64,000 bases of DNA from Papaver somniferum (GCF_003573695.1 NC_039368.1:16558360-16622359); one strand, 5' to 3'. Positions 35,226 to 46,387 are shown, counted from the first letter of the stretch. The notes: a model not told the origin generated them from the letters alone. Translations and numbers: made by a program.

Positions 35226-35576
35226 TTAGTGGCCGATGCCAGGACTTGGAACAGATGAATCTTCTGCAAGAACTTGAGACTTATTATGCACTGGCGATAA
35301 CGTCGTTGTTGTCATTTCAGTTGTTTTACTTCGCTGCTGTCGCTTTGATCTAGTTTTTCTCGCAAGAGCAGGAGCACGGTGTCGATGAATAACTACTGGT
35401 TGGCGGCTGCTGCTAAGAGAAGTACTACTCATGTGGTGGTGCAGGCAATGCTTTTCAATCTCACTTACTGTAACCCTAGATGCTTCTATTCTACAATCAA
35501 ACATAAAAGAACAGATGAACATCAGTACCACTAATACTATAAGAAATCTAGTGTTCAGCTTCATCATATTAACCAT
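35226..35576 (-). CDS. Secreted peptide precursor, CEP-like
   Basis: This single-exon ORF of 116 residues has the layout of a plant peptide-hormone precursor. Residues about 9-32 are a hydrophobic signal peptide (FLIVLVVLMFICSFMF) with cleavage likely near the CRIEAS end. The middle is a variable basic linker rich in His, Ser, Arg and Thr. The last residues are SSVPSPGIGH at the very C-terminus. A C-terminal SPGIGH or SPGVGH followed by the stop is the signature of C-terminally encoded peptides (CEP), and the SVPSPG form fits the second CEP group. CEPs are cut out, Pro-hydroxylated and sensed by LRR receptor kinases controlling root and nitrogen responses. Met1 or Met4/5 could be the start. 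The upstream leader (35577-35640) is CT-rich on the coding strand and a CCAAT lies near 35690, as expected of a plant promoter. Confidence 0.7.
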   Translation of the reverse strand: MVNMMKLNTRFLIVLVVLMFICSFMFDCRIEASRVTVSEIEKHCLHHHMSSTSLSSSRQPVVIHRHRAPALARKTRSKRQQRSKTTEMTTTTLSPVHNKSQVLAEDSSVPSPGIGH

Positions 35577-35640
35577 TAATAAAGTGGTGCATGAGAGAAA
35601 GAGAGTGTATGTGGTGAAGAAGGAAGATACTGAGAGGTTT

Positions 35641-38424
35641 TAAAGGTGGAAATGGAATGAATGCTTTGTAGTGCACTATCATGACCTCATTGGTTAAATA
35701 GATAAAATTATAAAATTCATTATTCATAATTATAAAATTCATTTTGAATTTGAGAAAATGGGCAAACATAATAATATATTAGAAAAAATTGCATTATTTA
35801 AGAAAAATCATTTTCACTATTTTTTGTGTCTTTGACTATCTCCCCTTCCAACCCACATTTTTCTTTACTCCATGTTTGTTTGTCCCTGGATTTGGCTCAA
35901 TAATTATTGATACACATACAAACGATAATTACTTTGATTAATTTAGATATTTATTATCATATTTAAAATTTTATATGATCATATGAGTTAAACTGAACCA
36001 TGCTTGATTAAATTTTACGTCACGATGTTTGGTTTCTGTCGATTAAATTCAGTTTTTAGTTTTCAGTTTCAACTTTCAAACCTCAAAGGTCAATGAAGTA
36101 GATTGATCAGCAGCGCAATTACTTTTGGTACTTGATTTCCAACTTCTACTATTTTACCTGTTTTCATGTGTTCGTAAATGTGGCAATTATTCGCCAAACA
36201 ATTAAATACCAAAAAGTATTCGCACGGACTATGTTTTCAACGTTACTTTTGGTGGACTAGAAGCTCAGCCAAGAGGATTCACTATTTTTCTTTTCAGGTA
36301 CAAGCAAATCCTTGCGTTTGCAGCCAAATGCAGAACCTTATCCAGCAAACAAACATTAATTCACCATAACATGGAGTGTCTATTGTACTTCGTATTACTA
36401 GCTAGACACTACGTCAGATGGGATAGCAAATCAACGACAGATTTGTGTAGCAGTAGTCGTGCAATATCAATAAAAGCACACTATTGCTTAGCTCGTTTGG
36501 TGTTGACATCTACTGTGTAGAATTCCATAACATACTTAGCAACATGGAATCGCGGGTGGAGTGGAGCTGGGTAAAGAAAACAAAACAAAAATGTTAGGTG
36601 GTACTTGGGACCCAAAATGTGCGCTAAAATTTGAGGGACATGCTAGACCCACGTAAAGTGTGAAAAGGGATGACCATGCTAGTCTTGTCCTTTTTAAATG
36701 TCAACTCCTCGGGACTTTGCTACCATTTCTTTACCACCGCTTCCACTACCACCTGAAATTGATTTTTGTTTTTACTTGAAGCCGTTCGATATCTCATTTA
36801 TCTAATGTAGAGCAACCCCCACATATTAACGTACTCCACCACAAGGACATAACAGTGTTTTCAAGTACTGAATAGTCGTTTATCCATGTATTACACCATC
36901 TAGCTTCCCAACCGCTGGAAATGGTGTTTCCATCAAGCATCTGTAGCTTTGGGTTCCAAGCATTTCACTAGCAAGAATGGCAGTAGAAGACGGAAATCCA
37001 AAGATGGAACAGTATCCTATTCCATTGGTCCTACTTGCTATAGGATCTTGTCGGTGTGTAGATGCTTCTTAGGGTTTTCAAGTTTCTCTATTTGGTCCTA
37101 CGTACGCACCTATATGTGCAAGTATAAGTGGTTCGATTATCATTTTCGCTTTTAAGGCAAACTGCATGGCGCACCACTAATATTTGTTGGTTGGGTAGGC
37201 TGAAATATGCATCGTCCTATCAGAAAAAGAAAAAGAAAAAGCAACCAAAAACACGTAGTAGTATTTAATGTTATGCGGACCAGAGAGGACTAGATGATGA
37301 TGAGTGCAGGAGTTTAGAAGTTTGATAAGCTTGAAGTAGGATATCAAATGATTTTTGTTGGATTCCATGCATTAATTAATACCCGAATGGTTCGAGAACA
37401 TCTTAAGGCAGCTGCTGCTTGTCAGGTTATCAGACTCCGTAAATTGGAAGGAAGAAATTTTATGCGGCCGGTGCTGAAACTCTGATTATAAGTTCAACGT
37501 TTCGCCGCATCTTTTTGTATTGGGATAATAGATACAAAATCAGGTGGAGAACAGTAATAAATGTTTCTCAAGAATCCAATATAAAATCCTGATCAAGTTC
37601 TCTCATTCATTGGTGCATGAGCAAAATGCCATGTGTGGAGTCAGACATTTAAAGTGGATGCACAGCATCAGAGATATAGACTGAAGTTTGACTCCTTGTT
37701 TCCTCTTGCGTACAGATTTCAAAAGCATGGAGAGACTTCTGGATGATGCTAACCAGAGCTGGGAAGACAAGAAAAAGAAGAAAAAAAAGACACAAAGGCA
37801 ATACGTGTTTAAAACGGAGTAGCACCACGTCCATTGACACTTCAGTACATCTCCATAAAGATCTCAATCTCCTGCTGGGTCGGCGGCCAGTTAGCAGGCA
37901 TTACCCACCTGCCACTCGTACCCTAAGACTGAAAGAAGAGATGGCACATAACAGCAATCCCAGTTATGGTCTTCAATTTCCAGTCTGATTCCTTTCAACC
38001 GACGAAGTTTTATTGAATATCAAACCATCTAAAATCCTTGCTCTCACTCCTCAGTATGCAATGAACTGGTGGGCGGCATAAGACATTAATAGCCAAGCAG
38101 ATTATGGCACATCGTTTTGGTTGAAAGTTTGACCAGATAGTTGGGTGATAATAATAATAACTGATGTATATGGTTTCCGACATAATAGCCCATAAGAGAT
38201 GAAGACCTGAAAGAGAAGCTGCCTTGCCTCATAATTAGATCAAGATACGTCGCATCATAGGCCCAAGGATGTAGTATGCATGTGCATGAACATTAGAGGA
38301 ACCATGTAGTGACTAGCGGGGAACTGGAGTATGACGCTGATTATCTTGCCAGCAGAGATGGCCGGGTTCTTTCAAAATGTATCCATATTATCAGAAACCA
38401 TAATTTGTGAACATTAACCATCAA
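35641..38424. other. Low-copy-looking spacer, possible terminal exon at 37716
   Basis: About 2.8 kb has no confident gene. At 37716-37822 (plus) a good acceptor (TCTTGCGTACAG) is followed by an open segment MERLLDDANQSWEDKKKKKK with a stop at 37820-37822. This could be a last coding exon, but no upstream exon was found. ORFs around 36178 and 36949 read as low-quality protein. No element termini were recognised, so this may be host intergenic sequence between the CEP-like gene and the tRNA. Confidence 0.3.
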
Positions 38425-38508
38425 GTCAGGTTGGCCGAGTGGTCTAAGGCGCCAGACTCAAGTTCTGGTCTTCGAAAGAGGGCGTGGGTTCAAATCCCAC
38501 ATCTGACA
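38425..38508 (+). tRNA. tRNA-Leu (CAA)
   Basis: This is an 84-nt tRNA gene without intron or encoded CCA. The acceptor arms GTCAGGT and ATCTGAC pair (one G-U). The A box TGGCCGAGTGG and B box GGTTCAAATCC are intact, and a long variable arm typical of tRNA-Leu is present. The anticodon CAA is at 38459-38461 and reads UUG. A CAA triplet directly upstream (38422-38424) fits the plant Pol III start, and a T run at 38514-38520 is the terminator. It appears functional. Confidence 0.96.
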
Positions 38509-38518
38509 GTATATTTTT

Positions 38519-39515
38519 TTCCATTTTGGACGCTGCAATAAACCCCCACGAAGCCCCGTCCGTGGTTGGCAGATGATGAAACATCAACATAATTCTATCG
38601 CGCACTCAGAGCAAAAGAAGTCTTTTATTGATCTCCATTCATATCAAAGCCAGTTCCATAATCAACCACTCCTTCCTCGATTAAAAGCAGCATAATTTAA
38701 CCATCAGGGGTTAGCCCAGGAGCCCGACTCTCAAATAGGAGGTCAGCATTTCGAGTCTCCGTTCAAATGTAATTTATACTAACTTTAACATGAGTTTAAG
38801 AAGGGCCGAGTTTGCTCAGTGGGGTTGGTTGGCAGATGATGAAACATCAACATAATTCTATCGCGCACTCGAGCAAAAGAAGTCTTTTATTGATCTCCAT
38901 TCATATCAAAGCCAGTTCCATAATCAACCACTCCTTCCTCGATTAAAAGCAGCATAATTTAACCATCAAGAGTTATCCCAGGAGCCTGACTCTCAAGTAG
39001 GAGGTCAGCGCTTCGAGTCTCCGTTCAAATGTAATTTATACTAACTTTAACATGAGTTTAAGAAGGGCCGAGTTTGCTCAGTGGGGATAAGCCGATAGTT
39101 ACGCTGCCAGGGGCAGGACGGGCCTATGCCTTAGCGTAAAAAAAAGAAAAGAAGAAAGCATAGTTTTCTCCATTTTGGACGCTGCAATATACCCCCACGA
39201 AGCCTCGTCCGCCGTTGGCAGATGATGAAACATTAACATAATTATACCGCGCACTCGAGCAAAAGAAGTGTTTTATTGATCTCCATTCATACCAAAGCCA
39301 GTTCCATAATCAACCATTCCTTCCTCGATTAAAAACAACATAGTTTTTTTCCATTTTGGACGCTGCAATATACCCCCACGACGCCTCGTACGTGGTTGGC
39401 AAATGATGAAATATCAACATAATTATACCGCGCACTCGAGCAAAAGAAGTCTTTTATTGATCTCTATTCATACCAAAGCCAGTTCCATAATCAATCACTC
39501 CTTCCTCGATTAAAA
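38519..39515 (+). repeat. Four-copy tandem repeat downstream of tRNA-Leu
   Basis: A core of about 170 bp is present four times, at about 38519-38693, 38827-38958 (front truncated), 39163-39340 and 39344-39515. It starts CCATTTTGGACGCTGCAATA, runs through GATGATGAAACATCAACATA and GCAAAAGAAGTCTTTTATTG and ends CCTTCCTCGATTAAAA. The copies differ by a few substitutions each. The first begins right at the tRNA terminator. Copies 1 and 2 each carry an extra tRNA-like module. The array could be a run of tRNA-linked retroposed transcripts or an unequal-crossover tandem. Confidence 0.85.
38694..39138 (+). other. tRNA-like (SINE-like) modules, two copies
   Basis: Two copies (38694-38822 and 38957-39138) contain a possible A box (TTAGCCCAGGAG, TTATCCCAGGAG) and about 30 bp later a B-box-like TTCGAGTCTCC. 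Further on is a second tRNA-like start, GCCGAGTTTGCTCAGTGGGG, which only in the second copy continues to CCTTAGCG and an A-rich tail (39139-39155). This layout suggests a tRNA-derived SINE. The family is not recognised and no target duplication was resolved. Confidence 0.45.
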
Positions 39516-39952
39516 GTTTTGGATTTTTATTTTTCGCTTTCGTCACTCAGTTTTGCTAAGAATTCTACATACCCAAAATTCCCCATTTTTCCATTTATAT
39601 ATCTCTTCCAAATTCTCTAGAAAAACTTGAAGGTTGGTGGTGGATTGCCGGTCGTGGTGGAGGTTTTTGGATAACCATGGTGAGTTTTACAAGCGGATAA
39701 TGGGTGTATTTAGTAAGGTTAATTTAATCTTAAATGGAAAAATATATCGAAAAGGTTTGAATCGGTGAATCGACTACGATTTTCGCTCTCTTCGGATCCA
39801 GTTTTGTTCTCCCTGTAACAAAAATCATATCAAAATAACGAAGTAGACACAAGCAGGGTAGGAGGTGGACTGGCAACGAAGTAGACACAAGCAGGGCAGG
39901 AGGTGGACTGGAAATTGGTATATTTGGGCTGACTTTACTTGAGTGGATAAGA
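39516..39952. other. Spacer with short duplication
   Basis: No gene is seen. A direct duplication of about 35 bp (containing GAAGTAGACACAAGCAGGG and AGGAGGTGGACTGG) lies at about 39839-39912. Confidence 0.5.
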
Positions 39953-40119
39953 TTAAAGAAGAATGATTTTTTAGGGATCATGGTTTTTTTGAGGGGACCA
40001 TGGTTTTATTAGGCCACCTTCCCTATAGTTATATGGGGTGTTCTAAAATGTTGAAATGACTAACCTACCCTTAACCTAATTTAATTTAAAACCAACCTAA
40101 TAACCACCTATATATATAT

Positions 40120-40305
40120 ATAACCACCACCTCCTCCCACCACCACCGCCCACCACTGCCGATTACCACCACCACCACCTCCGATTATTACCACCACCAA
40201 CCACCGATTACCACCACCACCACCTCTGATTATCACCATCACCAACCACCGATTACCACCACCACCTCCGATTACCACCACCACCAACCACCACCACCTC
40301 TCTCT
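40120..40305 (+). repeat. CCACCA / CCGATTACCACC microsatellite
   Basis: An imperfect tandem of ACCACCACC and CCGATTACCACC units runs for about 180 bp inside A2. It gives Thr/Pro/His-rich ORFs that have no support. Confidence 0.85.
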
Positions 40306-40460
40306 ATATATATAGCTTAATTTAAAACATTAACAAATATATTCTCACAAACCCATTTCTTATCATTCCTTTTTGGTTGAATAAATGAGAAGTAATCATC
40401 AAAATGAGTTGAAAATGGAAGTTGCAGAGAGGTTTAATGGAGGTTTTTTTTCCCAGAGAA

Positions 40461-41195
40461 AAGTTCGGTTACGTCGCAAAAAACAAGTCTCGGCCGAACT
40501 TTTAGTTCGGTTACGTCGCAAAACGTTCGGTTTCGTCGCAAAAAGTTCGGTTTTCACGAATTAATTTTTTCTTAACCGAATGCAGAGTTCGGTTGATTCG
40601 AAAAAAATACTTTAAACCGAACTTATTGTATTAGAAGTCCATAAGTTCGGTTCCTTCGCAAAATAAGGATATCACCGAACTTTAAGTTCGGTTGGTAGAG
40701 CAATTTGATATGTAACCGAACACACAAGATGTACCCAAATAAATTGTTAAGTTCAAAGTTCGGTTACCTCCCATTTTATACTAGGTAACCGAATATAGCA
40801 CTGTAACTTTGGTTTTTTTTTTTTATCGATGAGTTCGGTTAGATACGCTTTTGGATAAAAGTTTGCGAACCAACCGAACTTCTTACACTTGAAATAATTT
40901 TTTTTAACGTAAAGTTTGGTTGGATAGTTGGTTGGTATGAACTTTGCGTACCAACCAAACTATGTAAAGTTGGTAAAATTTTATTTTCACGTAAAGTTCG
41001 GTTAGTTATTGTTTGCAAAGCAACCGAACTTCTAGACCCTAAAGTTCGGTTACATTGCGGGCAAACCGAACATTACACTGTACGACCGAAACCTCCATTA
41101 ACGAGCGAGTCCGGTAACCTGCGTGTTTGGAAAACGTAACCGAACTACACTTTCAGGTGTGTTCAGTTACATGTTCTAGACATATGGTAACCGAA
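40461..41195 (+). repeat. Hairpin array 2 (GTTCGGTT / AACCGAAC)
   Basis: About a dozen units alternate GTTCGGTT and its reverse complement AACCGAAC. Loops are of different sequence and mostly about 15-35 nt, with occasional direct neighbours (TTTAAGTTCGG at 40681). One unit (40911-40961) reads AAAGTTTGGTTGG and CCAACCAAACTAT. Both arms carry the matching change, so the stem is kept. The arm word differs from array 1 at one position (T for C), again changed on both arms. Confidence 0.9.
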
Positions 41196-41607
41196 CTGGC
41201 TCAAATCTACATAAAAAATTTCATTTTTTTGAAAGTTTGGAGCAATCAAACCAACATTATCTAAGTTTGAAGCATACCTGATAACCCAAATGCTCTTCCT
41301 CCGGTTGTGCTGTCATCAAATTGGATCATCACTTGAATACTCAAGATTAGTGAACTCAATTTTTTTTCCATGTTTTTCTTCTTCATCTTCTCTAACTTTA
41401 CTCTCTTAATAATTCTACTTCTTTAGCTTAATCATTTTACTAATGATTTCACTAATCAACTCAAAATTAATCAGGAGGGTAGTTTAGGTATTAATATAAA
41501 TATCTAGATAAGGGGTGACCTAGATTTACTTCTAAATGTCTTACTAAAAATAGAACCATGGTGCCCCCAAAAAAACCATGGTCCCCAAAAAATGGTCCTT
41601 AAAGAAG

Positions 41608-42011
41608 GTATTGGGCTTTTAACTAACACTATATAGAAATATCCTTTTGGGACCACATCCACATATATAGAAAACAAATCATAGAAAATAAATTCATTTC
41701 TCAGCTCTACTTTCTCTCTCCTCAGTTTTTTCTTTTCTCTGCAACAATTTTTCTCTACTACTATAAAGAAGATGAATAAGAAATAAACTGTTGTTGTTGA
41801 TTAAATGATGAATACGACGTTTTGATGTTGATGTTGTTGCGATTAGAGATGATGATGAAGACGATGAATCACATGAAGAAGATGAAGAATGGCGAAGATT
41901 TGATGTTGGTGATGATAATGAAGATGAAGACGAACTCATCTTATGCTACTGTTGTTGCTGTCAAAGATAGATCTGTTGTTGTTGAAGATTTAATTAGGTT
42001 TTTGTTTTCTT
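41608..42011. other. Spacer leading into the GAAGATGA tandem
   Basis: No gene is supported. The 41822-42013 (plus) and 41694-41939 (minus) ORFs are products of GATGATGAAGATGAAGA-type simple sequence. The sequence TATATAG at 41628 precedes a CT-rich stretch and could be a promoter-like start, but this is weak. Confidence 0.35.
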
Positions 42012-42245
42012 GATGTTGTTGCGATTGGAGATGATGATGAAGATGAAGACGAACTCAAAGATAGATCTGCTGCTGCTGAAGATTTAATTAGGTTTTTGTT
42101 TTCTTGATGTTGCTGCGATTGGAGATGATGACGAAGATGAAGACGAACTCAAAGATAGATTTGCTGCTGTTGAAGATTTAATTAGGTTTTGGTTTTCTTG
42201 ATGTTGCCGCGATTGGAGATGATGATGAAGATGAAGACGAACTCA
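42012..42245 (+). repeat. 94-bp tandem repeat, about 2.5 copies
   Basis: Units start at 42012, 42106 and 42200 (GATGTTG...). Each holds GATTGGAGATGATGA, GATGAAGACGAACTC, GATAGAT and GAAGATTTAATTAGG. Differences are single bases. A more diverged copy lies upstream at about 41827-42011. Confidence 0.9.
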
Positions 42246-42366
42246 TCTTCATCGTGTTGTTGATGATTGATGTTGTTGTTGTTTTTGCTGCTACTGTTGC
42301 AGACGTCGAAGAAGATGAAGATGACGATGTTTTTCATTTTTTCAAATGAACTCTGTTTTTTATCAG

Positions 42367-42710
42367 GAGTTCATTTCTGGAATGAACTCTCGTTTATATA
42401 GGTTTTTATCAGGAGTTCATTTCTGGAATGAACTCTGGTTTCATATAGGTTTTTATCAGGAGTTCATTTCTGGAATGAACTCTGGTTTATATGTTTTTAT
42501 CAGGAGTTCATTTCTGGAATGAACTCTGGTTTATATAGGTTTTTATCAGAAGTTATTTCTAGAATGAACTCTGGTTTATATGTTTTCATCAGGAGTTCAT
42601 TTCTGGAATGAACTCTGGCTTATATAGGTTTTTATCAGGAGTTAATTTCTGGAATGAACTCTGGTTTCATATAGGTTTTTATCAGGAGTTCATTTCTGGA
42701 ATGAACTCTG
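42367..42710 (+). repeat. Hairpin array 3 (GAGTTCATT / AATGAACTC)
   Basis: Eight units plus a worn ninth (to about 42775) repeat every 44-47 bp. Each holds a 9-bp perfect inverted repeat, GAGTTCATT and AATGAACTC, around a 5-base centre TCTGG. Units are joined by a spacer like TGGTTTATATAGGTTTTTATCAG cut to 21-24 bases. Here both stems and spacers are conserved, so unlike arrays 1 and 2 this is a true tandem repeat. Two units have arm changes (GTTATT, GTTAATT) without a partner change. Confidence 0.92.
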
Positions 42711-43001
42711 GTTTCATATAGGTTTTCTGAAAAATTAAGTAGAAATTAACAGGAGTTCATTTTGACGAATGAATTGCTACAAAAAATAAGTTGGAATGAA
42801 CACAGAAGGATATTTTGGACCATTTAATATTGTTAAATAATTATGGACCAAACAGCAAAGGCGTTTTCCCAAAGGACTAAACAGACATGGGACCACCTAA
42901 AAAAGGACCAAACGATTATTTTTCCATAATTAAATCATCAGAACATAACCCTAAACGATAATTATACTTTGATATTAGAATGAGATGACTTTAGTATCTA
43001 G

Positions 43002-43517
43002 TTACACTGACGTATTGGGTAAGCACGCAACAAGCTGCGCCGCAAACTCTTTTTGAATTGCAAATCCTATCCTTTTAAAAACAAACTCTCTCGAACCAGG
43101 AGTCATGACATTACTGTGCATGACTTTCTGGACTCTCTTGAGAAGTCCAACCGCCTCGGAATCCAAAACACCAAATGTGTCAAAAGCGAATGGAACAAAG
43201 GCATGTCCATTATCATGACATGCTTTCTCATGTTTCTCCTTCTTACCTGAGGCGTCCCTCAATGCTGCTTGTCCCACTGTAAACGAGCCATGTCCAATAC
43301 CTACTAAAGGGGAAACCCCGGTGAGGTCAACACATGCATGTTTCCCGTTTGACCACCCAAAAATAAGAACACCGGCTGACCTAAGTGTTGATCTCCCTTC
43401 GAGTGGATTTGTCAAAAAGTTGACATCAACTTCTTTCTTTGCTGAAATACCGGCTCTCCATAAAATATCATATAAAGTTTCCCTCACATAATCATGTCTA
43501 TGCTTATGGCTTAACAA
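43002..43517 (-). pseudogene. C-terminus of repeat-associated ORF, PD-(D/E)XK-like
   Basis: This 171-residue open frame has YVRETLYDILWRAGISAKKE, FLTNPLEGRSTL, ACVDLTGVSPLVGIG, AFVPFAFDTFG and GLLKRVQKVMHSNV. I recall this pattern from an abundant plant repeat protein usually preceded by a CPxC...HxxxC finger, as in restriction-like endonuclease ends of some non-LTR retroelements. The layout E...(RPAD)...(DLTG) would fit a PD-(D/E)XK fold. Here the expected Asp is lost (RSAGVLIF where RPAD is usual). The frame is cut at its start by fragment G, so the finger and everything before it are missing. The natural stop is kept. Confidence 0.55.
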
Positions 43518-44249
43518 AATACGTGATCATTTGTTTAGTCCTTGATTCCGGATAAGAAAAATTAAGTTAATTATGATCTTAGTTAGACTTATCAAATTGG
43601 AGGATTCGGTTATTCAAGTCTAATCGAATGCCTTGACAAGAAAAACTAGTTAACTAACCTAGTGTTTGTATTGTCTAAAGAGAATGGTTTTAGTTATTGT
43701 CTGAATAATTAGAGCCTGATGAGAAAAATAAAGTTAATTTTGAACTTTATTTTGGTCTTATCGAATGAACCGGTTGTGTATGCGTAAAACATATTTTTTC
43801 ACAGTCGTGGTTTAACGAGGGAATTAAGTTTCTTACTCGATTTGTTAAACTATTACGGAAAATTGCTTCGGGCAATTGTTTCCTTGATAACATATTAAAA
43901 CTAATTTACTTGTATTTTCAGTTTAAATATTAGTTATCTAAAGTGGTATGTGACTTCGTGCTTAACTCTTATGGGTTGTTTACAAGTCTTTTAGATTTGT
44001 AAGATCCTTTCGGTTTGATTTGCTCGAAACTTTGTCATTTTGTGACAAAAAGGGGGAGAAATATGTGGAGTAAACAAGTGATTTGCAATCACTAAGGAAA
44101 GGAAAATTGTGCTTAAATGTTATCTCTAACGAAAGAGTAAAACATTTACTAAGGGGGAGAAACATATAATATTTCCGTTGTAGTATTTCTGACAACAAAA
44201 AGGGGAATAACAAAGATGTTCGGATTGAATATTTACCTAGCTTACCTTT

Positions 44250-46375
44250 TGAAAAAGCGGGGGTCTAACAACCTCACCCAATATTTCACTTAGCAATCTG
44301 TATGGACTAACTCCAATATACTTTCAAGAGAATCAACTAGACAGTCAGACTCAATCTTAAGAAAAGTATATCAAAGAGTTATATCTCTACTTCTCAATTC
44401 AATCCGCAATCAAACAAATAGGAATTTTCGAGCCCGATTGAATATAAGAAATAACTTGGACGTTATCAAAAACCAATATCCAAGTGTCAATCAATTTATT
44501 CAACAACCAAGGTTGGATTCCCAATTAATTGAACTTACGCACAACCTGTGATATTTTAATTATAAAGATAAATAATATAATACGGAAAAGAAATAACACA
44601 GACACCAGGAAATTGTTAACGAGGAAACCACAAATGCGGAAAAACCCCGGGACCTAGTCCAGAATAAACACAAACTGATTATAAGTTGTTACACCAACTT
44701 CCTACTACCTATTCGGACTAGATGTAATACCTGCTTCAGCTGTATTCAAGCACTTGTAAAAACTCCTAGAAGAACACCGATTCTCTATAGGAATTCTTCT
44801 CGTACAACTTCTATCAGAACACAAATTCTCTTTAGAAGTTATTCCCGAAAATCTTCTGGCTGAACAAAGTTCTCTTCAAAAGATACAACAACACGGTTGA
44901 TATTTTTTGATCTTTTGTTTTCACAAAACACCGATTTGATTTCCCTTTAGATAAAATCAAGGTTTTGGAAATCTTGTGTTTATTTCGAACAACTACCAGG
45001 TAAAAGTAGAGATACCGAAACAAACTTGTAGATTAGGGTTTTAATTTACAATTAGTATGCATACGCACAAGGAATCCGTGAACCTGATTTTCGTAAGTGA
45101 ACTTGGGCAATTCCAAAAATCAATTTCCAAGTTAAGAAAACCCTAATAATTCTACAACAAGAACAACTAGAATAAATCTAGAAATATCTTGTTTAAACTT
45201 CTTAAGTTTTTTTATGAGATACCTTAATCGAAGTTTTCTTTCTAGCTTTCGATTTCGATTAACAAGTGTTGGTATACGATCGGAAACTGAAATCTATCAA
45301 AACCTAGGGTTTATGATCAATAACTCTTGAATGGTTTCATATCAGAAGAAAAAACCTAGATTACAAGTTGTATAATCAATCACGAAGATTAAATCCAACT
45401 CTTCTTTGTGATCCCTAATATAAAGACTTTTATCTCACTCTTGTTCACGAAGAACAGAACACATGGAAAACAACCTTATGAAGCTTGCACCAATTTTCCA
45501 AAGGGGATGAAAAACGTGTAGCACTCACAAACCCTTTATTTATAGTGAACAATAGCTTGGAAGCTAACAAAGCTATTTTCCTTCTTCAAGACTCTCCTAA
45601 TTTTGGGAGTCTTTCCTAAGTCACAACTCTTGCCAAATTAATTAAATAAATAATTAATTTAGAAAATATTGTATTTATGTGAATAAATCATAATTTATCT
45701 TAGGAAGGAATCACAAACGCTTTAATATGGTAATCAAATATGTTTGCACTAATAACTATCTTTCCTAGATAAGGAAACATCAAGAACAAGACCAAAAATG
45801 ACTTCTAGTCACGTAATTGGGCTCAAGTCTGTGAACCGTTACAAACAGTTCGTGGATAGCTTCCTACTAAAGAACTGTAACAATTACATCAACATTATAA
45901 TTGTTACTTTAATAAGTCACCCATAACTTCATCGTTATAACTCGGAATTGAATGATTCTTGGCTCGTTGAATTCGTAAGCTCATTCACTATAACATGAGA
46001 ACCTTTCCAGGGATTAAGGTTATTGTCATAAAAGTCTTAAACAACCACGAGTATATATACATAAGTGTACATTTACCGTCATAGGAATTGTTCCATAGAG
46101 TGAGCATTTTTTTCGATAGATTAGAAAGGTAGAATTGAACAAGAATCCAAATGAAATCAATTACCACATACCTTTGTTGATGAATTCCTTGTTGATGTAT
46201 TCTTGTAGTCTTCAAACTTCATCCATCAAGGATAAATTTGATTCTACTTCTTAGATTTAATCTAGTATGAAACTATTTTTAGTATACTAAATCATGAATG
46301 CATTTTGGCAACTAAAATTGACAACTAACTTGACATACCAACGCTAGTGGGTTCAACCGAGCAATGCTCTAACAA
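44250..46375 (-). repeat. E3 3' LTR
   Basis: On the plus strand it starts TGAAAAAGCGGGGGTC and ends GAGCAATGCTCTAACA. The first 420 bp or so are close to the E2 LTR end (55080 onward), while the middle is different. The conserved block is at about 44605-44665. It aligns with 50330-52476 throughout. Confidence 0.94.
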
Positions 46376-46387
46376 TCTCCCATTTTG
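46376..46387 (-). other. E3 polypurine tract
   Basis: The minus strand reads AAAATGGGAGAT directly before the LTR start TGTTAGAGC. A T interrupts the purine run. Confidence 0.75.

Larger units (their letters stand above)
39962..41598. mobile_element. A2: non-autonomous Mutator-like element
   Basis: Terminal inverted repeats of about 45 bp are readable: TTTTTTAGGGATCATGG then GAGGGGACCATGGTT on the left, and the mirror TTTTTTGGGGACCATGG then GGGGGCACCATGGTT on the right. A 9-bp direct repeat TTAAAGAAG flanks it (39953-39961 and 41599-41607), as expected for a Mutator insertion. The 1.64-kb body has no transposase. It carries a CCACCACCGATTA microsatellite and a long hairpin array. Confidence 0.85.

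Noticed and set aside
36949..37155. 68-residue ORF on the plus strand
   Set aside because: It is short, has no recognisable motif, and its splice signals and composition do not support it.
41694..42013. Ser-rich and Met/Lys-rich ORFs
   Set aside because: They are products of GATGATGAAGA simple sequence in either direction.
41608..42930. A third Mutator-like element around hairpin array 3
   Set aside because: GGTCC-rich words occur at both sides (41594, 42890) but no convincing inverted ends or duplication could be aligned.
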